Of a stretch of 7,900 nucleotides of DNA, positions 1 through 5,603 are shown one piece after another. The notes beneath the pieces were generated by a model. The model was not told where the DNA came from. It was given only the letters and a program-made list of their open reading frames with translations, and did no database searches. The position numbers and the translations under genes were made by a program. Origin of the DNA: an uncultured Coleofasciculus sp. (lineage in GTDB: Bacteria > Cyanobacteriota > Cyanobacteriia > Cyanobacteriales > Coleofasciculaceae). Each line of letters opens with the position of its first letter. Position 1 is the first letter of the stretch. The stretch spans positions 1 to 7,900 of the forward strand of contig CADCTM010000809.1 in NCBI GenBank assembly GCA_902805485.1, given 5' to 3'.

Positions 1-286
1 TCCTAAAATTATTGTCGAAGTACTTTCAAAATCGACCCAAGGGCATGACCGAAATGATAAGTTTGAAGCTTATCGGACAATACCAACTTTTGAGGAATAC
101 TTGCTTTTTGATCCAACTAAAATTTATGTAGAAGAATATTCTAAAACAGGAAATAAGCGCTGGTCATTTCGGGAATATGATGCTGAAGATGAAGCAATTA
201 CTTTAACTTCAGTAGAATTAGAAATTGCCCTTGTGGATATTTACAACAAAGTCAAGTTTAAAACAGCAGAAACAAAGGGAAATTAA
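1..286 (+). CDS. Uma2 family endonuclease-like protein (DUF820), C-terminal part
   Basis: The gene enters from the left edge; the reading frame is open from base 2, and about 94 residues are visible before the TAA stop. The visible start of the fragment, PKIIVEVLSKST, followed by DRNDKFEAYR and EEYLLFDP, is the typical second half of the Uma2 (DUF820) family, a PD-(D/E)xK nuclease-like fold very abundant in cyanobacteria. The Glu of the VEV strand and the Lys of DKFEAY fit the family's presumed catalytic positions; the upstream Asp lies outside the window. The family's biological role is not settled, and many copies sit in mobile or accessory positions. An in-frame TTG at 101 is not the true start, because the family motif begins before it. 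The stop codon directly abuts the ATG of the next gene, so the two are probably co-transcribed and may be translationally coupled. Confidence 0.85.
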   Translation, partial: PKIIVEVLSKSTQGHDRNDKFEAYRTIPTFEEYLLFDPTKIYVEEYSKTGNKRWSFREYDAEDEAITLTSVELEIALVDIYNKVKFKTAETKGN

Positions 287-1150
287 ATGGTAAAGGTAGC
301 ATTTTTAGGTACAGGATTGATGGGAGAACCAATGGTACAAAGGCTATTGGCTGCTCAAATCCCGGTTGTGGCGTACAATCGCACAGCGTCGAAGCTGGAG
401 GCATTACGGGTATCAGGGGCGGAGATTGCTGATTTGCCAGAAAAGGCGATCGCACAATCTGATTGTGTAATATTAATGCTGACTAATGCTGATGCAGTTC
501 GAGAACTTCTACTTTCAGAGGCTTCAAAGCAACAACTATCAGGTCGTACAGTAATTCAAATGAGTACAATTTCCCCTCAAGAAAGTCAGGAAATTCATGA
601 TGCTGTTGTTGCCGTTGGTGGACAGTATTTAGAAGCGCCAGTATTAGGGAGTATTCCCCAAGTTAAAGCAGGCGAACTACAGGTAATGGTAGGTGCTTCT
701 CCTGAACAATTTGCCAAATGGTCAGATTTTCTTAAAAACTTTGGTTCACCAGTATTGCTGGGTGCTGTAAGTGCGGCATCGTCAACAAAATTAGCCCTAA
801 ATCAACTAATTGCCTCTCTTACTACGGCGTTTGCTCTCAGTCTGGGATTTGTGCAGCGTCAGGGTGTGGAAGTCGAGGCGTTTATGCAAATTTTGCGACA
901 AAGCGCTCTGTATGCGCCGACGTTTGATAAAAAGTTACAGCAAATGATTGATGGTAATTTTGCTAATGCTAATTTTCCCACAAAACACCTATTAAAAGAC
1001 ACGAATTTGTTTTTAAATGAAGCTGAAGCTATGGGATTGAATGTTAGCGGTTTGGAGGGTGTTAGGAAAGTTTTAGAAGCAGCACAACAACTTGGTCTGG
1101 CTGATGCCGATTACTCATCACTGTTTGCGGCGATTAATCCTCAGAAATAA
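287..1150 (+). CDS. NAD(P)-dependent beta-hydroxyacid dehydrogenase family oxidoreductase
   Basis: This complete 287-residue protein has the usual length for the beta-hydroxyacid dehydrogenase family (6-phosphogluconate dehydrogenase-like, including glyoxylate/succinic semialdehyde reductases and 3-hydroxyisobutyrate dehydrogenase). The N-terminal Rossmann fold opens with GTGLMGEPM (residues 8-16). NRT at 31-33 after the second strand suggests NADPH preference, as in GLYR-type reductases (inference). The substrate loop is EAPVLGS (116-122) where many relatives have DAPVSGG. The catalytic Lys is K168 with N172 in STKLALNQ, and the C-terminal helical domain carries KDTNL (237-241). It probably acts in the cytosol on a small hydroxyacid or semialdehyde; the exact substrate cannot be read from sequence. 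The start follows a GGGA ribosome-binding-like stretch at 277-280. The gene begins immediately after the stop of the Uma2 gene. A HIP1 site lies inside it at 446-453. Confidence 0.9.
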   Translation: MVKVAFLGTGLMGEPMVQRLLAAQIPVVAYNRTASKLEALRVSGAEIADLPEKAIAQSDCVILMLTNADAVRELLLSEASKQQLSGRTVIQMSTISPQESQEIHDAVVAVGGQYLEAPVLGSIPQVKAGELQVMVGASPEQFAKWSDFLKNFGSPVLLGAVSAASSTKLALNQLIASLTTAFALSLGFVQRQGVEVEAFMQILRQSALYAPTFDKKLQQMIDGNFANANFPTKHLLKDTNLFLNEAEAMGLNVSGLEGVRKVLEAAQQLGLADADYSSLFAAINPQK

Positions 1151-1350
1151 AGCTACCCTACAGGTTTGGTTAACCTCTCTCTAATACCAATTTCATAAAG
1201 CAATACAACACTTAAAAGATCCCCCACCCAGCAGGGAAAATCAAGTCTTAGTCCCCCTTTTTAAGCCGGAGCGACCGGAGCAAAGCGTGAGGATGAGGAG
1301 ATTTAGGGGATCTCCGAGGCAAGAAAACACACCCTAGGGGTTAAGTCACT
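1151..1350. other. Gene-free convergent gap
   Basis: The plus-strand oxidoreductase and the minus-strand DUF4347 gene end towards each other here. I see no open frame of note and no intrinsic terminator. An 8-bp palindrome GGTTAACC (1168-1175) sits within a weak AGGTT/AACCT stem (1162-1166 with 1172-1176) that has no T run after it. The rest is the C-rich and G-rich repeat listed separately. Confidence 0.6.
1217..1313. repeat. Degenerate palindromic intergenic repeat (GATCCCC type)
   Basis: The ends AGATCCCC (1217-1224) and GGGGATCT (1306-1313) are exact inverse complements. Between them lie GTCCCCC (1251-1257), TTTTTAAG and ATTTAGGGG, a word set resembling the C-rich/G-rich dispersed intergenic repeats common in filamentous cyanobacteria (from memory, not searched). 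An internal CCGGAGCGACCGGAG duplication interrupts it, so this copy looks decayed or inserted into. It may fold in RNA and may end one or both convergent transcripts, but no classic U-tract terminator is visible. Confidence 0.5.
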
Positions 1351-3723
1351 CTAAACAAAAACAAAGTCTCGCTCCAAACTTACGTTGATCGAGTTTTGCA
1401 CAACACCAATCAACTCATTACCAAAACCATTGCCAACGTAGTAAATTTCCGTAGACGGCACTGGACTTGTAGGCGAGTTGACTTGGCGCAATTGATATTG
1501 ACTGCTGTTGCCTAAAACTTGGATAGTGTCGCCTTCGCTGCTATTAAAGTCGGTGATATTAGCGTATCCATCTCCCCGGTAGTAGACTCGTTGACTACCT
1601 AAAACGAAAGTATCCGCCCCAACGCCGCCAGTGAGGATGTCTAAATCCTGCCAAAAACCGGAACCATCGAGAAGATCATTGCCAGCACCACCCTGTAGAG
1701 CGTCGTTACCGCTGCCACCGATAAGGTAATCATCGCCATTGATACCCAATAAGCGATCGTCACCACGACCACCAACGAAGATGTCATTGCCAGTACCACC
1801 AGTGATGGTATCGTTGCCTTGTAACCCGTAGCCCGTGAAGTTATCAGACGCTGTGTAAGTGTATATATCGTCTCCGGAGGTTCCAAACCAAGGATTTTGG
1901 GTTACATTTGCCGTGCCACTGTCGTAGAGGAAGATGTCACGTGCGTTGTTAGTATCGTCACTCACGAGGTTGCTGGCACCAGACTCAAACACCACGCGAC
2001 CATCGACAGAAATCGAGGGGGCGTAGGAGAAGGAATTTCCCTCAACGCCGTTAGAGTCAACCGAGACGCGGCGGGTGGTATTGGCTACTGTGTCGTAGAC
2101 GAAGATGTCATTAGTGTTATTAGTGTCGTCACTCACCAGGTTGCTGGAAGCAGACTCAAACGCCACATAGCGACCATCGGCAGAGATCGAGGGGTCGTAG
2201 GATGTGCCATTCCCCTCGATGCCGTTAGAGTCAACGGAGACCCGGCGGGTGGTGTTGGCTACTGTGTCGTAGACGAAGATGTCCTGAGCGTTGTTAGTAT
2301 CGTCACTCACCAGGTTGCTGGCACCAGAGGAAAACGCTACATAGCGACCATCGGCAGAGAGCGAGGGATTGTAGGAGTAGGAATTCGCCTCGGTGTCGCC
2401 AGTGCCAACGGAAACGCGGCGGGTGGTGTTGGCTACTGTGTCGTAGATGAAGATGTCACCAGCGTTGTTAGTGTCGTCACTCACCAGGTTAGTGGCATAA
2501 GAATGAAACGCTACATAGCGACCATCGGCAGAGACTGAGGGGTTGAAGGAGTTGGCATTTCCCTCGGTTTCGTCACTGGCAACAGAGACACGGCGGGTGG
2601 TGTTGGCTACTGTGTCGTAGAGGAAAACGTCAGTACTGCGATTAGTGTCACCACTTACCAGGTTGCTGGCATAAGAATAAAACGCCACATAGCGACCATC
2701 GGCAGAAATTGAGGAGGAGTAGGAGTTGACATTCCCTTGGGTGCCGTCAGAGTCAACGGAGACACGGCGGGTGGTGTTGGCTACTGTGTCGTAGATGAAG
2801 ATGTCACGAGCGCTGTTAGTATCGTCACTCACCAGGTTGCTGGCAGAAGAATCAAACGCCACATAGCGACCATCGGCAGAGAGCGAGGGGTCGTAGGAAA
2901 AGCTATTCCCCTCGGTGCCGTTAGAGTCAACGGAGACCCGGCGGGTGGTGTTGGCTACTGTGTCGTAGACGAAGATGTCAGTACGGCCGTTAGTATCGTC
3001 ACTCACCAGGTTGGTGGCATTAGATTGAAACGCTACATAGCGACCATCGGCAGAGATGGAGGCGCTGAAGGAGTCGTTATACCTTCCGGGGTCGCCAGTG
3101 CCAACGGAGACGCGAGTAGTAGTGAGAACAGCATTGTAAGCCTCCATTGTCTCTATCCCAAATGCAATCGGCGCTGCAACGTTGCCAATCTTCACTTCCA
3201 GTTCCCAGTCACCGCCTAATGCCGCACTCCCCGTTAAGTTATTGGAAGCGGCGACATCAGCACCAGTTAGTTGGCTCAAAAGTTGCACAAATTGCTGACC
3301 TGTCTCCCCTGCTGCCACGTTACAACCATAGAGGAGAATGTCAGCGTCAGGGGCAAAAGCTGCTGCCCAAGAGTGCAAATCAGCCCTGTATTGTTCGAGA
3401 GTATTGCTATCAACAACTTCTTTGCCCAACCACAACTTACCAGCCTCGCCATGAGCGACAATATGCAGACTCGATAAGCCACGACGCCCCGTCATTGCTT
3501 GGGTGATTTGGGCAATTCCATCCAAGCGAGCGTCCAGCAGTACGACTTCTAAACCTGGCTTTACGCCTGCCATCAGCATTTCATAGTTATCAACCTTAGG
3601 GTCAATGAAGACAATGCCAATAGTGGGGTAAGATTGCTGTGCAACCCTACCGTTATTGAAATTAGAGAAGTTGAACGATAAATTTGACTGAAACGGTTTT
3701 TCTTGCAGTAAAGAACTATTCAT
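1351..3723 (-). CDS. DUF4347 / seven-bladed propeller / RTX secreted protein
   Basis: This 790-residue modular protein has no classical signal peptide. Residues ~34-200 form a DUF4347 domain with IVAHG (88-92) and LLYGCNVA (130-137). Residues ~204-608 are seven 58-residue PD40/TolB-like units, each with SADGRYVAF, NLVSDDTN, DIF-YDTVANTT and RVSV. Residues 633-686 are six RTX-type nonapeptides (GG-GND-hydrophobic), followed by TGGVGADTFVLG and a tail ending in an acidic residue plus hydrophobic residues (RDFVFV). RTX repeats with such a tail are known from type I (ABC transporter) secretion and bind calcium outside the cell, so the protein is probably exported; no transporter gene is in view. 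Its function is unknown: adhesion, matrix or a processed enzyme are possible. The ATG has no evident Shine-Dalgarno sequence, but later starts would cut the first domain. It lies downstream of the stress-protein gene on the same strand, 168 bp away, and is probably transcribed separately. Confidence 0.9.
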   Translation of the reverse strand: MNSSLLQEKPFQSNLSFNFSNFNNGRVAQQSYPTIGIVFIDPKVDNYEMLMAGVKPGLEVVLLDARLDGIAQITQAMTGRRGLSSLHIVAHGEAGKLWLGKEVVDSNTLEQYRADLHSWAAAFAPDADILLYGCNVAAGETGQQFVQLLSQLTGADVAASNNLTGSAALGGDWELEVKIGNVAAPIAFGIETMEAYNAVLTTTRVSVGTGDPGRYNDSFSASISADGRYVAFQSNATNLVSDDTNGRTDIFVYDTVANTTRRVSVDSNGTEGNSFSYDPSLSADGRYVAFDSSASNLVSDDTNSARDIFIYDTVANTTRRVSVDSDGTQGNVNSYSSSISADGRYVAFYSYASNLVSGDTNRSTDVFLYDTVANTTRRVSVASDETEGNANSFNPSVSADGRYVAFHSYATNLVSDDTNNAGDIFIYDTVANTTRRVSVGTGDTEANSYSYNPSLSADGRYVAFSSGASNLVSDDTNNAQDIFVYDTVANTTRRVSVDSNGIEGNGTSYDPSISADGRYVAFESASSNLVSDDTNNTNDIFVYDTVANTTRRVSVDSNGVEGNSFSYAPSISVDGRVVFESGASNLVSDDTNNARDIFLYDSGTANVTQNPWFGTSGDDIYTYTASDNFTGYGLQGNDTITGGTGNDIFVGGRGDDRLLGINGDDYLIGGSGNDALQGGAGNDLLDGSGFWQDLDILTGGVGADTFVLGSQRVYYRGDGYANITDFNSSEGDTIQVLGNSSQYQLRQVNSPTSPVPSTEIYYVGNGFGNELIGVVQNSINVSLERDFVFV
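1654..1827 (-). repeat. RTX calcium-binding nonapeptide block
   Basis: Six consecutive nine-residue units (residues 633-686 of the DUF4347 protein) follow the GGxGxDxLx pattern: GLQGNDTIT, GGTGNDIFV, GGRGDDRLL, GINGDDYLI, GGSGNDALQ and GGAGNDLLD, ending in GSGF. In this family such units wind into a parallel beta roll with calcium between the turns. The block is short compared with large RTX adhesins. Confidence 0.88.
1897..3114 (-). repeat. Seven tandem 174-bp units encoding propeller blades
   Basis: Seven direct repeats with a period of 174 bp (58 codons) lie inside the DUF4347 gene; the SADGRYVAF motif starts at residues 224, 282, 340, 398, 456, 514 and 572. The DNA is highly conserved as well as the protein, for example the stretch coding TVANTTRRVSV. 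The seventh unit is the most diverged: it reads SVDGRVVF and is one codon shorter there. Its C-terminal strand is replaced by DSGTANV before the RTX part. Confidence 0.92.
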
Positions 3724-3734
3724 TGAGTCTGCTA

Positions 3735-3794
3735 GGCGTGAAAAGGTAGTGCTATGTCACTAAACTCCTCACCGCTAAACTTCTGTTTTACGCC
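3735..3794 (-). promoter_or_regulatory. Possible structured leader of the DUF4347 gene
   Basis: Directly upstream of the DUF4347 start, read on the minus strand, GGCGTAAAA (3786-3794) can pair with TTTTCACGCC (3735-3744), leaving one bulged base. A smaller TAGTG/CACTA hairpin (3747-3751 with 3758-3762) is nested inside. The open strand of the loop carries GGTGAGGAGT. The stem ends about 11 nt before the ATG, so it could influence translation if the region is transcribed. No ligand class or known riboswitch is recognised. Confidence 0.35.
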
Positions 3795-3831
3795 AGTATT
3801 TACAAAATTTTATAGTTATCTCAATTTAAGT

Positions 3832-3861
3832 AGTAAGGTAGCACGGCTGTGCTACCTTACT
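3832..3861. repeat. Perfect 13-bp-arm palindrome
   Basis: AGTAAGGTAGCAC (3832-3844), loop GGCT, then GTGCTACCTTACT (3849-3861), an exact inverse complement. Read on the minus strand it lies downstream of the stress-protein stop codon, so in RNA it would form a strong hairpin suitable as a terminator or mRNA 3' end. It is followed on that strand by ACTTAAATTG rather than a clean U run, so intrinsic termination is uncertain. Its right arm is also the first 13 bases of the adjoining 35-bp direct repeat. Confidence 0.75.
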
Positions 3862-3918
3862 GTTGCGGTGGAAAGAACAGAACGTGCTACCTTACCTTGG
3901 CGGTGGAAAGAACAGAAT
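3849..3918. repeat. Two tandem 35-bp direct repeats spanning the 3' end of the stress-protein gene
   Basis: Unit one (3849-3883) and unit two (3884-3918) both begin GTGCTACCTTAC and contain CGGTGGAAAGAACAGAA; by eye they match at 31 of 35 positions. Unit two covers the last codons and stop of the universal stress protein on the minus strand, so unit one is a copy of that gene end lying just beyond the stop. Replication slippage is the simplest origin. Confidence 0.85.
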
Positions 3919-4770
3919 CGGATGCCAACTGCGGCGCATCAACTCGCCGGCAAAGCTGCGTACTGGGAACTCAAAAATCTTTCCTAGGTTATCGGAAGCG
4001 ATCGCAATTGTACTAATATCATTTAGCGATGCCGCTTCTAAAATCTCTGCGTGAGGTTCCCCTAATCGCACCTCTGTCTTAACTTCTAAACCCAATTGTT
4101 CTAACTCAGCTTTAACTTTATTTAACTGCTCTTGAGCTTCCCGGAGCTGGTAATCTTTCGGGATTTCGCGACGCCCTCCTTCATCGACAACCCACATCAG
4201 GAAACACTGTTTTAAGGAATTCTGCGATCGCTTTTGTGCATACTCCTTAACCCGTTGCAAAAGATATTTAGACGAGTTACTACCGTTATAAGGAATGAGT
4301 AAACCGCGAAATAAATGTTGACAGCGTAGGTCTAGTTCTTCACGGGTGTAAGTCAAAATCAGTTGAGGTCGCAAAATCAGCAGTGGTGTAACACAGGCTT
4401 TTATCAAACTGGTGGCTGTACTGCCAAACAACTTTTCTTGTAATAAGCTCTGAGGCGGTGTTCCGATGATAATTAAGTCAGCTTTCTCAGCTTTTGCGAT
4501 TTTTGGAATTGTGTCCAAGGGACGCCCGGAAGGAACCTCCACTTTGACTTCTACGCCTTCTGGGATGGTTTTCAGAAGTTGTTGAAAGCGTTGCTGTGAT
4601 GATGCGATCGCTTCTTTATCAACTCTAGGGATTCCTCCCTCTTCCCAGATCGGAACGCTATGTACAAAAATAAGTTGCTTGATGCCACCAGCCGCTAAAC
4701 TGCTGACAAACTCCGCAAGCCGATACAAACCGTCAGAAAAGTCAGTGCAGATTAGGCAACGCTCAAACAT
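3892..4770 (-). CDS. Tandem-domain universal stress protein (UspA family)
   Basis: This 292-residue cytosolic protein consists of two Usp domains. Domain one (residues ~1-135) starts RCLICTDFSD, has the FVHSVP strand, ADLIIIGTPP (97-106), LFGSTATSLI (114-123) and the closing strand TPLLILRP. The IIGTPP and GST elements correspond to the ATP-binding glycine motif of the family, although the first glycine pair is less complete than in the G-2x-G-9x-G(S/T) consensus. Domain two (~153-289) has GLLIPYNGS, STIAIASDN and HPILFFPPP but lacks the GS/T loop, so it probably does not bind nucleotide. Usp proteins assist survival under starvation or stress, often as dimers; the tandem form mimics a dimer. 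The ATG lacks a clear Shine-Dalgarno sequence. A possible 49-codon gene ends 36 bp upstream on the same strand. Three HIP1 sites lie within it. Its 3' end is duplicated just downstream. Confidence 0.87.
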   Translation of the reverse strand: MFERCLICTDFSDGLYRLAEFVSSLAAGGIKQLIFVHSVPIWEEGGIPRVDKEAIASSQQRFQQLLKTIPEGVEVKVEVPSGRPLDTIPKIAKAEKADLIIIGTPPQSLLQEKLFGSTATSLIKACVTPLLILRPQLILTYTREELDLRCQHLFRGLLIPYNGSNSSKYLLQRVKEYAQKRSQNSLKQCFLMWVVDEGGRREIPKDYQLREAQEQLNKVKAELEQLGLEVKTEVRLGEPHAEILEAASLNDISTIAIASDNLGKIFEFPVRSFAGELMRRSWHPILFFPPPR

Positions 4771-4806
4771 ACACAGGCAGGATAGTTTTTTCCTAACACT
4801 ACCATC

Positions 4807-4956
4807 TCATCTGACCTTCGTGCTGCTTTCCTTGGGCTGATTAGACTTTTCTTCCAGGAATCGGCGACGACTAAAGTCGAGGCTATACAAAAAAGTCGGC
4901 ATCCCCAGACTAATAATTAGCCCACGTAGGTCTGGCTCTTGTTCTTGTAGCCCCAT
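4807..4956 (-). CDS. Possible small protein of 49 residues
   Basis: An ATG-started frame encodes a 49-residue peptide beginning MGLQEQEPDLRGLIISLGMP and ending KESSTKVR. It has a short hydrophobic stretch (residues 12-25, GLIISLGMPTFLYS) followed by a charged, Arg/Lys/Glu-rich tail, so it could be peripheral to a membrane. I recognise no family. It ends 36 bp before the stress-protein start on the same strand and would suit a small two-gene unit. No Shine-Dalgarno sequence is visible before its ATG. A 12-bp palindrome CGACTAAAGTCG (4868-4879), of a type that recurs in cyanobacterial intergenic repeats, lies inside the frame and argues that this might instead be non-coding leader DNA. Confidence 0.35.
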   Translation of the reverse strand: MGLQEQEPDLRGLIISLGMPTFLYSLDFSRRRFLEEKSNQPKESSTKVR

Positions 4957-5362
4957 TTTAGTTTGTGGGTTTAATTATTTCTACAAGAGGTCTATAAAGA
5001 TTGACATTTTACCCTTGCACGGGATGTGCCACTGACGTAGCAAGAGGTCTTTATTAGTAGTAAATAAATTTTTCCGTGGCGCTCAACTCACTTGAACTGG
5101 TTGGTGAGGAAGACATCATCACGCTACGTTTTATTAGATAGACTCAGACGCCTTTTTTATTTTACACACTTGACACCTGGGTCAAGGCACCTATTTGCAG
5201 CAGGTGGCTGTCTCTACCAAGAATTCCCAAAATATTGCACAGTCTAGTTACAAATCGTTTGTATAGTGCCGTTTAGAGGAAGTTGACGCCCCAACAGCCC
5301 CAGCTCCTTTCCGTGTTGGAACCGAGCAAGAGAGGGAGGTCGCCCACTATAAAATAGGGCTA
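4957..5362. other. 406-bp stretch without a confident gene
   Basis: No frame beyond about 22 codons is credible here. Small repeats are present: a direct repeat CAAGAGGTCT (4984-4993 and 5041-5050), an inverted pair ACGTAGC/GCTACGT (5035-5041, 5123-5129), CTTGAC/GTCAAG arms (5169-5174, 5181-5186), a TACAAA-TCG-TTTGTA palindrome (5249-5263), and CCAACA/TGTTGG (5291-5296, 5314-5319). The left part should contain the promoter of the minus-strand stress-protein unit; TAAAAT-like boxes occur but none has a well-spaced -35. Confidence 0.5.
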
Positions 5363-5563
5363 CTACGACTCAAACTGAGGATTTGGTCCTAGACCCCATT
5401 CGTGCTTGAGAAACTCTTTGTACATGGTTTCGCGCATCATCATTTGCTCGTAGAGCTTGATCAAGAAGTCTTGAGCTTGCTCACGGCTCATTTTCTGAAC
5501 CTGAGTTTCAAATGAGCGAATGCTAAATTGTTGTTCGAGGGATAGTTCGATGGGATTAGACAT
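5363..5563 (-). CDS. nblA: Phycobilisome degradation protein NblA
   Basis: The 66-residue product starts MSNPIELSLEQQFSIRSFET and continues with VQKMSREQAQDFLIKLYEQM and FLKHEWGL, the recognisable NblA pattern; the length suits the filamentous-cyanobacterial form of about 55-66 residues. NblA is a small helical dimer that binds phycobilisome subunits and is known to act as an adaptor bringing them to Clp protease during nitrogen or sulfur starvation. The start is supported by AGGAG (5570-5574, minus strand), 6 bases before the ATG. The gene is divergent from polA across 369 bp. A GTA-N8-TAC palindrome of the NtcA type lies at 5590-5603, agreeing with nitrogen control but unusually close to the start. 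After the TAG stop, a bulged GCCC/GGGC hairpin is possible; no U-rich terminator is seen. Confidence 0.95.
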   Translation of the reverse strand: MSNPIELSLEQQFSIRSFETQVQKMSREQAQDFLIKLYEQMMMRETMYKEFLKHEWGLGPNPQFES

Positions 5564-5589
5564 GACTAACTCCTAAATAAAAAGAGAAT

Positions 5590-5603
5590 GTATTTTTTGT
5601 TAC
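5590..5603. promoter_or_regulatory. NtcA-type site GTA-N8-TAC upstream of nblA
   Basis: GTATTTTTTGTTAC matches the full GTAN8TAC palindrome recognised by NtcA, the cyanobacterial global nitrogen regulator; nblA genes are known nitrogen-starvation targets. Read on the nblA strand it is GTAACAAAAAATAC, ending 26 bases before the ATG. Canonical activation would need a -10 box about 22 bases downstream, which falls on the start codon, so the role as an activator site is uncertain. One such match by chance in a region of this length is not negligible (roughly one in ten). Confidence 0.35.

Noticed and set aside
1897..3219. Long plus-strand open frames opposite the DUF4347 gene, with repetitive products
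   Set aside because: They are reflections of the 174-bp coding repeats on the other strand; the minus frame has recognisable domains and the plus frames do not.
3147..3506. Overlapping open frames of 68-119 codons on both strands opposite or inside the DUF4347 domain
   Set aside because: The true frame there encodes the conserved HG and GCN motifs of DUF4347; the others show no family features.
3754..4054. Plus-strand open frames of 63-77 codons over the leader and the 3' end of the stress-protein gene
   Set aside because: Their translations come from the direct repeat and from antisense of a real gene; no ribosome-binding site or homology seen.
5001..5029. TTGACA at 5001-5006 as a -35 box for a plus-strand RNA ending near the T run at 5152-5160
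   Set aside because: The hexamer at the right spacing is ATGTGC, a poor -10, and no stable hairpin directly precedes the T run.
5338..5365. Hairpin after the nblA stop as an intrinsic terminator
   Set aside because: The GCCC/GGGC stem has a two-base bulge and no following U tract on the nblA strand.
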